DNA of 64,000 nucleotides from NCBI RefSeq assembly GCF_024347515.1, contig NZ_AP025493.1:744001-808000 (forward strand), written 5' to 3'. This DNA is from Vibrio gigantis (lineage in GTDB: Bacteria; Pseudomonadota; Gammaproteobacteria; Enterobacterales; Vibrionaceae). Below, one piece after another: positions 17,298 to 26,406 of this stretch. The translations under genes were made by a program, and so were the position numbers. The notes beneath the pieces are model-generated. The model ran no database searches and was not told the DNA's origin. It saw nothing but the letters and a program-made list of their open reading frames with translations. Numbering within the stretch: the stretch's first letter is position 1; every line of letters starts with the position of its first letter.

Positions 17298-17942
17298 TTA
17301 CGACGTAAAGAAAGAAGACAGCATCCACACCGCCAAGACGATGAAAACTCCACCCATAACTTTCTGTTGGTAGGTGCGAAACTTAGCATTTTCTACCAAA
17401 GACTTGCCTATCGTACCCACTAAAGCGACTAGCAAAAAATTGAACGTTAGGCCGAGAACATTCAGTAATAAACCCAAAACGAGCATTTGCTCGCCCGAAG
17501 TCGCTTCAATATTCGTCGACACGAACTGAGGCAAAAACATCACAAAGAAAACCAACGCTTTAGGATTAAGCAGGTTACTAATGAGCGCTCTTTGGTAATA
17601 AGCTTTTGCTGCAAAGTTATCACTTAACTCAGGCGCGTTACCCTGTTCTGTTCGAAGGCAATCCCCCCCCATCTTCAACAAGTACGCACCGCCTAACAAG
17701 TGGAGAGCTTTAAGCGCTATTGGGCTCATTGCGATCAACGCTGATACACCCATAGCCGCTAACACTGTCAGAATGATTCCAGAAGTCGCGTTGCCTAAAC
17801 TTGCGAACACACCAACCTTGCGGCCATAGCTCATACTTGAGCTCGCGATCAGTAACATATCAGGGCCAGGTAAAAGGAGAAGTGCAACAACAGCAGTCAG
17901 GTAAACAGGTAAAATGGTTAAGTCGATCATGGGTTTCAGCAT
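17298..17942 (-). CDS. LysE/RhtB family amino-acid exporter
   Basis: A 214-residue inner-membrane protein with about six helices. The early motif LLLPGPDMLLIASSSMSYGRKVGVFASLGNATSG is the LysE/RhtB signature (the PGP at about 26-28, then the glycine-rich turn), and LLNPKALVFFVMFLPQF is the second conserved segment. Likely exports an amino acid; substrate unknown. An in-frame ATG at 17930 is an alternative start; neither has a good ribosome binding site. Confidence 0.85.
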   Translation of the reverse strand: MLKPMIDLTILPVYLTAVVALLLLPGPDMLLIASSSMSYGRKVGVFASLGNATSGIILTVLAAMGVSALIAMSPIALKALHLLGGAYLLKMGGDCLRTEQGNAPELSDNFAAKAYYQRALISNLLNPKALVFFVMFLPQFVSTNIEATSGEQMLVLGLLLNVLGLTFNFLLVALVGTIGKSLVENAKFRTYQQKVMGGVFIVLAVWMLSSFFTS

Positions 17943-18080
17943 TGATAAAAACGGAGGCGGATTTTATATCAATTACCAACACCCTTCCAGATGCAATCAG
18001 TTGTTCGACGTTTATTTATTCGAATTAAAAACCAGAATTAAGCGATAATTCCAATTTATTAACTAAATAGAAAGAACTGA

Positions 18081-18713
18081 TTAACTTGCTACCCACTCGA
18101 TCTCAATCAGTGTCGTTTCACCACACTTTAGACGACCAAGGAATATATCACCTCGATGCACCTCACCAACGCCTTTGGGGGTTCCTGTCATTACAACATC
18201 GCCATCAAGCAAAGTCGTGTAAGAGGTTAACTCTTCGAGGATAGTTTGTGGAGAATATAGCATCTGTTCTACGTGCCCTTTTTGAACGCGAACACAGTTA
18301 ATAAACAGCTCTAGATTCAAGTCTGCAAGGTCTAAGTTATCAGTTGGAACAAAGCGACTAAATACCGCTGAACCATCAAACGCTTTGGCCCGCTCCCAAG
18401 GTAAGCCTTTCGCTTTTAAGCTACTTTGTAATTTACGTTTGGTAAGATCTAACCCTAAACCTACAGCCGAGTACTGACCATTTTCAACGATAAAGCAGAT
18501 TTCAGCTTCATAGTGTAGTGCTTCTTGGTGAAAAGAAGACAGAGATGACGTAACACTGGTGTTCGGTTTATTGAAAACCACCATAGAGTCTGGGATTGCA
18601 TTGTTTAGTTCTTCGATGTGATCGACATAGTTACGCCCAACACACAGCACCTTGGTTGGAGTTGCTGTTCGTTTCGAATTCATCAGCTGTTCCTGATCGA
18701 CAACACTGCTCAT
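18081..18713 (-). CDS. fumarylacetoacetate hydrolase family protein
   Basis: A 210-residue cytoplasmic protein of the FAH superfamily, close to the YcgM type. Conserved elements: CVGRNYVDHIEELN (about 24-37), FNKPNTSVTS, the metal ligands in HYEAEICFIVE (Glu-x-Glu region near residue 69), KAFDGSAVFS and VVMTGTPKGVGEV near the C-terminus. Family members are acylpyruvases or oxaloacetate decarboxylases; the actual substrate is not decidable. Monocistronic. ATG at 18683 with AGGA eight bases upstream is an alternative start. Confidence 0.82.
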   Translation of the reverse strand: MSSVVDQEQLMNSKRTATPTKVLCVGRNYVDHIEELNNAIPDSMVVFNKPNTSVTSSLSSFHQEALHYEAEICFIVENGQYSAVGLGLDLTKRKLQSSLKAKGLPWERAKAFDGSAVFSRFVPTDNLDLADLNLELFINCVRVQKGHVEQMLYSPQTILEELTSYTTLLDGDVVMTGTPKGVGEVHRGDIFLGRLKCGETTLIEIEWVAS

Positions 18714-19056
18714 AGTTTATCCCTGAACTATTTTTTGAAGTGCAGAGTTTAACGCATCATCAAAAGAGAGTCTTCGACAAGATGGTAACCAATATCTAAA
18801 TTCTGATCTTTAGCTCAATTCGATGATTTGAAAGCTTTTAGATGAAGATCTCTGCGTACAGGAACTGATAACAAGACCTATAACTACGTAGATAAAATGA
18901 ATAGCCGGGGACATGAAGGAAAAGCCAGAATTGCTCAGTCTAGAACGAAAGATGCCCTCTCTAACAAAAAGTCAGAGAGGGCTTAGCATGGTGTCTAGGA
19001 CAGTATCCAAAAAGGTAAACCTAAGGAGTAAACACTATGCTAAATTAGTTAGCGGC
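18714..19056. other. intergenic region with a hairpin 3' of the porin gene
   Basis: No gene seen. A hairpin at 18954-18982 (GCCCTCTCT/AGAGAGGGC, 11-nt loop) lies 75 bases past the porin stop on the same strand and may end its transcript, but it lacks a good T-run. The promoter of the FAH-family gene should lie close to 18740-18790. Confidence 0.5.
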
Positions 19057-20115
19057 TTACAGGTAGTAACGAGCACCAAGTAGCCATTGGTCGTCTGCTT
19101 TTTCTTTGTAAGTAGCACCAGAACCTTGTAGATCGAACTGGTAACCAGCAAAGCCTACAAACTGAGACGTGAAGTTGTATTCAGCTTGTACTGCTGTAGT
19201 GCTAAATACTGTTTCGCTCATCTTTTCGTCTTCTACTGCTTCGTAGTTCACGCTTAGGTTCAGGCTGTTAGAAAGAGCGTAAGACGCTAGTAATTCAATC
19301 GCAACTGTCTCTTCAAGAACATCACCTTTGTGTGAGTTCATGTAGTTGTTCATTGCGTACACACCTGCAAGGTAAAGACCTTCAGCACCGTATGAACCGT
19401 AAGTTGCACTTAATACGTGTGAATCGGCAGTTTTTGAACCAGAAACACCAACGTAATCAACATCACCTGTATTGTATGCGTAGTTCGCAGTGACATCAGC
19501 AATAGCGTAGTTTAAAGCGATTTGACCACGGTTACCGTATTCGTTTTGAGTATTTGCAGTAACTTTATCAGCTTTACGACCTTGCCATGCAACAGCTGCA
19601 CTTAGAGAACCCGCATTACCGAAATCTAGAGCGTTTGAGTAGCTCACCATCTCTTCACCACGACCAGTACCTAGGTTACCGTGGTCGTCGTAGATGAAGT
19701 CATTCGCGAATGCGATTGGCATATCTGCAACACCAGCAACGTTGTAGTAAGGTGCCCATTGAGTACCAACTGCTGCGCGGCCTAAGTCATCATGAGAAAG
19801 ACCTACGTAGCCAAGACGAGTTGTGAATGACTCATCACCACCGTCAAGCATGTTTAGCGCCCATTCACCTTTAGCATCAGCAGTAAAGCCGTTACCTAGT
19901 TCGTGAGTTGCACCGAAATTAATACGTGGAGAAACAGTCTCTACACCGATGTCATCGCTGTTAAGGCGGTCATCGCTGTTTACGTCACCAACTGCAACTG
20001 AAACATGGCCGCCAACTGAGAATGTTGTGCCGTCTTCGTTATAAAGTTCTACTGCAACTGCCTGTGTACCAAATACTGCACCAGAAATTGCTAGCGCTAA
20101 AAGTTTCTTATTCAT
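19057..20115 (-). CDS. OmpU-like outer-membrane porin
   Basis: A 352-residue general porin. Signal peptide MNKKLLALAISGAVFGTQAVAV with cleavage near residue 20, then a 16-stranded beta-barrel pattern with alternating short strands and acidic loops. The constriction-loop region after RLGYVGLSHDDLGRAAVGTQWAPYYNV and the C-terminal strand QWLLGARYYL ending in an aromatic-Leu pattern are typical. Start set at 20115: GGAT lies six bases before this ATG, while two earlier in-frame ATGs have none. Related to Vibrio OmpU; ToxR control is possible but I saw no certain box. Confidence 0.88.
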   Translation of the reverse strand: MNKKLLALAISGAVFGTQAVAVELYNEDGTTFSVGGHVSVAVGDVNSDDRLNSDDIGVETVSPRINFGATHELGNGFTADAKGEWALNMLDGGDESFTTRLGYVGLSHDDLGRAAVGTQWAPYYNVAGVADMPIAFANDFIYDDHGNLGTGRGEEMVSYSNALDFGNAGSLSAAVAWQGRKADKVTANTQNEYGNRGQIALNYAIADVTANYAYNTGDVDYVGVSGSKTADSHVLSATYGSYGAEGLYLAGVYAMNNYMNSHKGDVLEETVAIELLASYALSNSLNLSVNYEAVEDEKMSETVFSTTAVQAEYNFTSQFVGFAGYQFDLQGSGATYKEKADDQWLLGARYYL

Positions 20116-20556
20116 TGTCATATCCATTTGTAACTGGGTGAGTTATTCACTAACAACCTCGTGCTTACGGAGAAGTTGTTACCTGCATTTAACAAGTAGG
20201 AAAACACTAATATACGAATGACAAAAAAGTTGCATTAAAATATATAAAATAAAAAAAATTGCACTATAAAAAACAAAAAACCATTATAAATCAAAGCAAT
20301 GCAAAAGAAAAATACTCGAGATTTTTTATATTTTGAGAACGACACCTCATCGAGTTTTGATTTTTCAGTCGTGAAAGTAGCATTGAAATTCAAAGTGATA
20401 CATTACTCATTAGACCATTGAGTGGCACACTTCTGATTTTGAAACATTTTGTAACACAGTGAACCCTACTGAAATATTTAACTCTGTAAAACAATTCCCA
20501 ATTTGATCTAGGAAAAATCACTCAATTGAAAGTTCACTAGAGAAAATACAAAAAAA
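20116..20556. other. AT-rich region upstream of the porin gene
   Basis: No gene found. It is unusually A/T-rich, with several A and T tracts between 20220 and 20340, as expected of a porin promoter bound by nucleoid proteins or ToxR-like activators. No specific operator is claimed. Confidence 0.45.
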
Positions 20557-20583
20557 GGGCAACCAATCAGCGATTGGTTGCCC
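20557..20583 (-). terminator. rho-independent terminator of yegD
   Basis: A 12-bp perfect stem GGGCAACCAATC/GATTGGTTGCCC with a 3-nt loop, followed on the minus strand by a T-run, 22 bases after the stop codon. Confidence 0.92.
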
Positions 20584-20605
20584 TTAATAACTCATCATTG
20601 CACTA

Positions 20606-21958
20606 TTATTTGAAGTAAACCTCAGCCCAACGAGCTAAACCTGCAGTTACTGAACCGAAGTAATTACCACTCACGATAGGCACATTCGGGACAGCTTTTT
20701 GTACGGCTTCACGAAGTATAGGTGAGCGAGCTGAACCACCCGTCATGTAGATTACGTCTGGCTTTTTCTGACCTTGTTGAATCGCTTCTTTAACCAACTC
20801 AATCATCTTAGACTTTGGCGTTTCAATCGCTTCAACCATCTGTTCTATTGAGATGTCAACCTCGACCAGTTCAGAGGCAACATTAATCGCAGCACGATAT
20901 TGAGAAGATTCTGCCAGCGCGATCTTAGCTTCTTCAGCTCTGCGCACAATGCCGTAACCTAAAGTATCATGATAAACCTTCATCAAACGTTCTAGCTTTT
21001 GAGGTTCTGACGCTTCTTTACGAAGTAATTTCAATGCTGCTAGGTTTTCTCTTGAATAGAAATTCTTCTGAGCTTCTACATTGTTGATCGCAATCGGATT
21101 CCAAAATTGAGTCAGTGGCATATCAATACCCGAAATACCTTTACTGCCCATACCAAAAGGTGACATCAGTTGTTTGAACGCAAGATAGATATCGAGGTCG
21201 TTACCCCCAACCCTCTGTCCACTGTGTGCTAGCAAACTCTGTGTACGATCCGCTTTACCAGACCAAGTGGGGCCCATTTCTAATAATGAGCAATCGGTGG
21301 TACCACCACCAATATCCACGACCAATACTGTTTGGTTTTCAGTTAAAGTGCTTTCGTAATCAAGACCTGCGGCTACTGGCTCAAATTGAAAAGCGATATC
21401 AAGGAAGCCTGCACGCTTAGCTGCGCGAGACAGTATGTCTTCAGCTTGTCTGTTTGCTTCTTCACCACCTCGACCATGAAAGTTAATTGGTCGGCCGATG
21501 ACGGCTTGTTTGATCTGCTGTTGAGTCGTACGCTCAGCTTGGTGTTTAATATTTGCCATCATGGCGCACACTAAATCTTCAAAGAAACTCACCTGTACAT
21601 CATGCAGTCCACTCGCGCCAAGGAAAGACTTAGGAGACTTAACATAATAAACGTCGCGAGGGTCTTCTAAATAGAGATCCAACGCAGCCTGACCAAATGC
21701 CATGTCTTCAGGCACTAGGTCGATACTCTCTTCTCTGTTCAGTGTAATAGCACGTCGGAGCACTTGCTCACCAATCGCATCACTCGGTTTGATATTCAAG
21801 TGACGGAATAGGTGTTCAGAGACACTCTCACGAGTAGGAGCAAACACGGTTGAGGGAATATAGTGGTTGTTACCTTCTAGAGGTAACAGGCTTGGCTCTC
21901 CATTAACCATAGCCGCGACAGAACAGTTTGCAGTTCCATAATCAAATCCAATAAACAT
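20606..21958 (-). CDS. yegD: Hsp70-family chaperone-like protein YegD
   Basis: A 450-residue actin/Hsp70 ATPase-fold protein without a full substrate-binding domain, the same length as E. coli YegD. Visible: phosphate-1 motif FIGFDYGTANCSVA at the N-terminus, VIGRPINFHGRGGEEAN, phosphate-2 motif VLVVDIGGGTTDCSLLE at about 210-226, and the adenosine motif VIYMTGGSARSPILRE near residue 410. Start set at ATG 21958, with GGGGGA five bases upstream; a GTG four codons earlier would include the ribosome binding site. Monocistronic. Client unknown. Confidence 0.9.
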   Translation of the reverse strand: MFIGFDYGTANCSVAAMVNGEPSLLPLEGNNHYIPSTVFAPTRESVSEHLFRHLNIKPSDAIGEQVLRRAITLNREESIDLVPEDMAFGQAALDLYLEDPRDVYYVKSPKSFLGASGLHDVQVSFFEDLVCAMMANIKHQAERTTQQQIKQAVIGRPINFHGRGGEEANRQAEDILSRAAKRAGFLDIAFQFEPVAAGLDYESTLTENQTVLVVDIGGGTTDCSLLEMGPTWSGKADRTQSLLAHSGQRVGGNDLDIYLAFKQLMSPFGMGSKGISGIDMPLTQFWNPIAINNVEAQKNFYSRENLAALKLLRKEASEPQKLERLMKVYHDTLGYGIVRRAEEAKIALAESSQYRAAINVASELVEVDISIEQMVEAIETPKSKMIELVKEAIQQGQKKPDVIYMTGGSARSPILREAVQKAVPNVPIVSGNYFGSVTAGLARWAEVYFK

Positions 21959-22117
21959 AATATCCCCCACTCAACAAAAGGGGCGAGATGCTACATGAAA
22001 AGCCTTGAAATTACGAGGTCATTTACTTCTTTTACTTAGTCATTTTTTAGCTTGCCGACTCTTAATAGGCAAACAAATATGCTACATTTCAGCCCAAATG
22101 GATCACAGGTTAGATAA

Positions 22118-22426
22118 ATGAAAACACCTTGCCGAGCGGCTTGCAAAAATAATGGCGGAATGTGTAGCGGTTGCTTTCGAACAATGAATGAAATTATAGG
22201 CTGGAAAGGCTTATCTGAAGATGAACGAGTATCGGTAATGGATAACCTTAGTGGTGCGAGTTCGACCCACCAATGCCCGCAGTGTAGTGAGCCAGCTCAA
22301 TGTGATATCAGTGCGGGCAAAGAGACGTGTTGGTGTTTTGAGCTAGAAAAACGAGATACTAGCAATATTCCAAAGGCTGGAGTTTGTATGTGCCGTAAAT
22401 GCTTGTCTGCTTTGCCTATTCAGTAG
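22118..22426 (+). CDS. DUF1289 plus cysteine-rich CWC protein
   Basis: A 102-residue protein with 15 or so cysteines in two modules. Residues 1-40 carry the DUF1289 pattern (CRAACKNNGGMCSGCFRTMNEI, then W and SEDER). Residues 54-77 (CPQCSEPAQC then CWCFEL) match the cysteine-rich CWC family and a further pair CMCRKC closes the protein. Probably binds zinc or an iron-sulphur cluster; no function established. A lone gene divergent from yegD. Confidence 0.7.
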   Translation: MKTPCRAACKNNGGMCSGCFRTMNEIIGWKGLSEDERVSVMDNLSGASSTHQCPQCSEPAQCDISAGKETCWCFELEKRDTSNIPKAGVCMCRKCLSALPIQ

Positions 22427-22542
22427 TTTGAAACCTATTCAGCAAGTTACGAGCCGGTTCAATATAGACAAAAAGCGAGAGGTTATTTTCTCGCTTCAAA
22501 ATACGGCACTACGCTTCGACCTAATAGTTACCTAGTGCGCAT

Positions 22543-22893
22543 CTACTTCGCTTTTGCAATCAGCGCAGGCTGAGAAAACTGTATACCGTTCCAGCCATGA
22601 ACCATGAAGTTGCGAATATTCTGATGGTCGGTGTTCTCAGGAAAACCCAGCACGTCGTTACGATAAAATTGACCAAAACAAGCAAGTGTTTGCTCTGCTG
22701 ATAGGCCTTGCTCTAAACCAAAAGCAAAAATCTTACACGAGCCATTATTCTGCCCTGCAGCATTCACTACCTCACCATTGCGAAATTCGCTCTCAGAAAA
22801 ATCATAATGAGCTTCAATCACTTGCATTGTATCTTCAAATTGCACGGTTTCTGGGGTTTCAGCCAGAGTATTCAATAAGGTGTTCAGTTCCAT
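22543..22893 (-). CDS. HopJ type III effector family protein
   Basis: A 116-residue cytoplasmic protein of the HopJ family (FRNGEVVNAAGQNNGSCKIFAF and IRNFMVHGWNGIQF are the recognisable parts). The name comes from a Pseudomonas secreted protein, but family members are widespread in bacteria without a type III system, and nothing near here suggests secretion. GGAG lies nine bases before the ATG. Function unknown. Confidence 0.75.
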   Translation of the reverse strand: MELNTLLNTLAETPETVQFEDTMQVIEAHYDFSESEFRNGEVVNAAGQNNGSCKIFAFGLEQGLSAEQTLACFGQFYRNDVLGFPENTDHQNIRNFMVHGWNGIQFSQPALIAKAK

Positions 22894-23087
22894 TTACTAT
22901 TTCTCCATCAAGTATATATCTGTCAGCAGTGTATCTTGTTTTACAGTAAGAGTAAGCCGTTGTTTACTTTGATCAGCGATTCACTTTTTTGTCGTAGACT
23001 GCTAATTACTTTAATGAAACTAATGACATAGTTTTATCAGGACGTTATATTATTTTATCAAGCGATTAACATTGTTCAGTAACGAAT

Positions 23088-23747
23088 ATGCATAAAGATA
23101 AAAACTTAGAACTGTTCAGATACCTAAAGCCGGGTACAAAAACAGCAGGTGTATTGGAATTTGGTCCAGACGACTCAATCCAAATCAATACACTTTATAT
23201 CGGACACAAAGAAGATCAGTACCTTATCCTTGAACTTTCACAAAAAGCGACAGAAGCACTGACACTGAGAAAGCTAACAAACGTTGATATTATTGTTCGT
23301 GCGATTACCGACACCGAACTTGGGCATATTATCGCGTTCAAAACCAATGTACTTGCTCATATTAGCTCACCGGCACATCTTATCTTCCTTCGCCCACCTT
23401 CAAACTTTGCCACCAAGCCTATCCGTGAACACGAAAGGTATAAGGTACGCCTTAATTGTGAAGTCATTTTCGATACTTTGTCACTAGATGCCACTCTGGT
23501 CGATTTTTCAGCGTCAGGATGCGGTATCTATCTTACGCAGCAGTCAGATATCGACGTGGGTTGGAAGATACAAGTTAACTCCGACTTGAATGAGTACTTA
23601 GATGACGATCTGGTTTACAAAGTGGTGAGTAAGAAAAGGCAAAGACAAGGCTGGTTGTTAGGTATCCAATTTCCTGAACACCTAGATATGAGTGATGAAT
23701 TAAAAACACTGCTGTTGGAACAAGCCTTTGTCGCAGGTTCAATATAA
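23088..23747 (+). CDS. PilZ-domain c-di-GMP receptor (YcgR-like)
   Basis: A 219-residue cytoplasmic protein. The N-terminal half (about 10-105) resembles the YcgR-N/PilZN beta domain. The PilZ domain (about 110-215) has both c-di-GMP-binding motifs intact: RxxxR as Arg113 and Arg117 (REHER), and D/NxSxxG as Asp139, Ser141 and Gly144. It should therefore bind c-di-GMP. It is convergent with luxQ, and shares the window with two diguanylate cyclases and a c-di-GMP riboswitch. Its output, probably motility or surface properties, is not shown by the sequence. Confidence 0.85.
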   Translation: MHKDKNLELFRYLKPGTKTAGVLEFGPDDSIQINTLYIGHKEDQYLILELSQKATEALTLRKLTNVDIIVRAITDTELGHIIAFKTNVLAHISSPAHLIFLRPPSNFATKPIREHERYKVRLNCEVIFDTLSLDATLVDFSASGCGIYLTQQSDIDVGWKIQVNSDLNEYLDDDLVYKVVSKKRQRQGWLLGIQFPEHLDMSDELKTLLLEQAFVAGSI

Positions 23748-23771
23748 AGACAAGCTCAACAGGATTTGTAC

Positions 23772-23842
23772 CGCGACACCAAATTAGTCGCGCCTCTTCA
23801 ACCAAATGAATTAAAGAGCACTAAGCTTAACCTTAGTGCTCT
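23772..23842. terminator. tandem hairpins between the PilZ gene and luxQ
   Basis: Two hairpins lie between convergent genes: CGCGAC/GTCGCG (23772-23792) and AGAGCACTAAG/CTTAGTGCTCT (23815-23842, 6-nt loop). The second overlaps the luxQ stop codon at 23833-23835. Neither has a long T-run. Confidence 0.55.
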
Positions 23843-26406
23843 GTGTCATTCCAGTATGAGTTTTTAAAATGAACAAACGCTTGGTGTAGCGACTCTTCTT
23901 TAATCGGTTTTACAATTACATAATTCGCCCCAGCGGCCAAAAAACTGTCTCTTGTTGACTCTTGAGCATCAGCGGTACAAGCATAAATTGGGGCTGACAC
24001 ATCAATCTCATCTCTTAGTTGCTGAGTGGTCTCAACACCACCAAGATTTGGAAGCTGGTTATCCATCAAGATCAGGTCATAGGTTATCGTCTTAGCCATC
24101 TCTATCGCTTCTAAGCCATCTTTAGCCCAAGTGACAACCATGCCATATTTCTTACAGAAAGCCTGTGCAATAAAGGCGTTGGTGTGATTATCTTCCACCA
24201 GCAACACATTCAAAGGCCCACTAAACAACGCTTCTGGTTCAACTTCAGCTTGTTGCTTAGCATCAACTAATAGCGGTTTGGCGCGCACAATCACTGGAAT
24301 TTCTATCATGAATTCTGAGCCTTGACCTATCACGCTGCGGACTTGAATGTCCCCTTCTAGCATGTCGACCAGATTTTTTACAATCGTAAGTCCTAATCCG
24401 GTACCGCCATACTCACGAGTAGTGGTCTCTTCTGCTTGAACAAAGGCTTCAAAAACAGCATCAATTTTGCTTTCATCAATACCAATACCTGAATCTTTCA
24501 CTCGAACGATTAAGCTGGCGTGATCAGAGTTAAAGATACTCTCAAGCTCAAAGTTGACAGATATACCGCCTTGATGAGTGAATTTAAGGGCGTTGCTCAA
24601 CAGGTTAAACATGATCTGGTTGAGACGTACTTGGTCGGTGTTGATTTCGATGTCATCAACCAAGTGATTCACAATGGTAAATTCGACGGATTTATCTTCA
24701 CACAAAGGACGATAGATGCTGTCTAAGGTATTAACCAACTCCTCCAAGCGGAAGTCTTTCTTTTGAATATTGAATTGCCCTTGCTCAATCTTTGAGAAGT
24801 CCAAGATATCGTTAAGTACCGCCAGTAAATGTTCTGCACTATTACAAAGTACATCTACCTGTTCCCGGTTGTCTTCACTGTGTATAGAGCGCTTCAGCAA
24901 CTGAGACACACCGAGAATACCGTTGAGCGGTGTGCGAATTTCATGACTCATCTTAGCTAAGAAGTCTGCACGTACATTCGCAAGGTGCTCTGCTTCCTCT
25001 CTTGCTCTATCTGCCTGTCGTTCAGCCTCGATAAGCTTAGTAATATCTTGTCCTTGCACTACCACACCTGTGATGCCGTGTTCTACGCGAATAGCAGACA
25101 TATTCCAGCGAAACACCTTTTCACCAATGGGGACATTAATACCCGTTAGCTTAGAACCTTGAACCACCATTTGAATGTTAGGCAACATACGATGCTCAAA
25201 TTCTTGAGCGATTGGGCCATAGTTATCATCGGCGTCAAATAGCGCCATACGAGCCGCGGGGTTCATCTGAATCAAATCACCTTTATCAGACCAAACCAAG
25301 ATAGGAGAATGAGCAAAGTTAAAGAGGTCTTGAAATTTTTGATTCTGTTCTGATAAGCGCTCAAAGGTGTCTTCAAGGGTACAACCAATATGATGAAATT
25401 CGAAAATATTAGAACCATCGAACTTGTTGTACTCCTCACCATCACTTGCTGAACGAGTGAAATCCATCAGCTTATCTAGCTCAGCGGCAACCCTTCTTTG
25501 AATCCAAGTTCGCGCAAAGAATGACATCAATATGATCACCACAACTACTACGATGATCGCTCGCTCATAATTCTCTTCTAATGCAATAAAATTGGTGTTC
25601 TTCTGGACAGCACGAATGATTAGGGGCGTCTCTACGGAATTAATCTTAATCGTTGCGATAGTGACAAAATGACGAGGTAATTGCTCGTACATTTGATAAT
25701 TGAGGACTTCTTTTATTGTATAGGTTTCATCACCACTGAATGTCGACGTAACCGGTGTACCATGAGCTTCAATAACAATATTCTCACAGTTACTGCCCTG
25801 CTGAATAGATTCTGCAAGAGAGAAATTATTGTCGAGTACGATAGCGATATAGAGCTGGCCAAGAACTTCACCTGTTTTATGATCAACAACAGGAGTTCGA
25901 CGAGCCAATAAATGTCGGTCACCAATATTGGTGGAGATCTTCAAAAAGTGCCAATTACTACTGAACGATACCTCATCAGAAATGCGTTTTAAGTTAGCCT
26001 CATCCAACCCATAAAATTGGCTATTTCCATCCTCCCAAACCAAGCCGTCATGAGTAGAAACGAAACGTAAGTCTGGGGCATGATCTGGCTCACGTTGATC
26101 AACACCAAAGAAAAAGTAGCTCAGAGCCTCTTCATTGCTAGTGTCAAAATACTCTCTCAGTGTTTCACTGTGCGAACTGCTGTCTTGATGGATTTGTAAT
26201 ACCGACAAACGATAATCAAACATATTCTGGATTAAACTAGAGGTCTGCTGGACAGTTCGATTCGTCTCTTGTTTGACAATGTTACTGCTGGTTTCGTAGT
26301 TATGAATAAGCACGCCAAGTGCCATCACGCCTATCACTAAAATAATGATACGCGTAAGTAATTTGGCTAAGGTGTTCCTTGGTGTACTGGCGTAGCTTTT
26401 CTTCAT
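23833..26406 (-). CDS. luxQ: AI-2 sensor hybrid histidine kinase LuxQ
   Basis: The membrane partner of LuxP in AI-2 quorum sensing. Two membrane helices (about 17-36 and 284-297) flank a periplasmic tandem-PAS domain of about 245 residues; then a cytoplasmic PAS-like region (about 355-460), HisKA with phospho-accepting His488 in KMSHEIRTPLNG, HATPase with GTGLGL, and a receiver domain from about 731 with Asp782. At low autoinducer the family phosphorylates LuxU and hence LuxO; ligand reverses the flow. 857 residues, normal for LuxQ. Its ATG shares one base with the luxP stop (TAATG), so the two are translationally coupled. Confidence 0.95.
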   Translation of the reverse strand: MKKSYASTPRNTLAKLLTRIIILVIGVMALGVLIHNYETSSNIVKQETNRTVQQTSSLIQNMFDYRLSVLQIHQDSSSHSETLREYFDTSNEEALSYFFFGVDQREPDHAPDLRFVSTHDGLVWEDGNSQFYGLDEANLKRISDEVSFSSNWHFLKISTNIGDRHLLARRTPVVDHKTGEVLGQLYIAIVLDNNFSLAESIQQGSNCENIVIEAHGTPVTSTFSGDETYTIKEVLNYQMYEQLPRHFVTIATIKINSVETPLIIRAVQKNTNFIALEENYERAIIVVVVVIILMSFFARTWIQRRVAAELDKLMDFTRSASDGEEYNKFDGSNIFEFHHIGCTLEDTFERLSEQNQKFQDLFNFAHSPILVWSDKGDLIQMNPAARMALFDADDNYGPIAQEFEHRMLPNIQMVVQGSKLTGINVPIGEKVFRWNMSAIRVEHGITGVVVQGQDITKLIEAERQADRAREEAEHLANVRADFLAKMSHEIRTPLNGILGVSQLLKRSIHSEDNREQVDVLCNSAEHLLAVLNDILDFSKIEQGQFNIQKKDFRLEELVNTLDSIYRPLCEDKSVEFTIVNHLVDDIEINTDQVRLNQIMFNLLSNALKFTHQGGISVNFELESIFNSDHASLIVRVKDSGIGIDESKIDAVFEAFVQAEETTTREYGGTGLGLTIVKNLVDMLEGDIQVRSVIGQGSEFMIEIPVIVRAKPLLVDAKQQAEVEPEALFSGPLNVLLVEDNHTNAFIAQAFCKKYGMVVTWAKDGLEAIEMAKTITYDLILMDNQLPNLGGVETTQQLRDEIDVSAPIYACTADAQESTRDSFLAAGANYVIVKPIKEESLHQAFVHFKNSYWNDTEH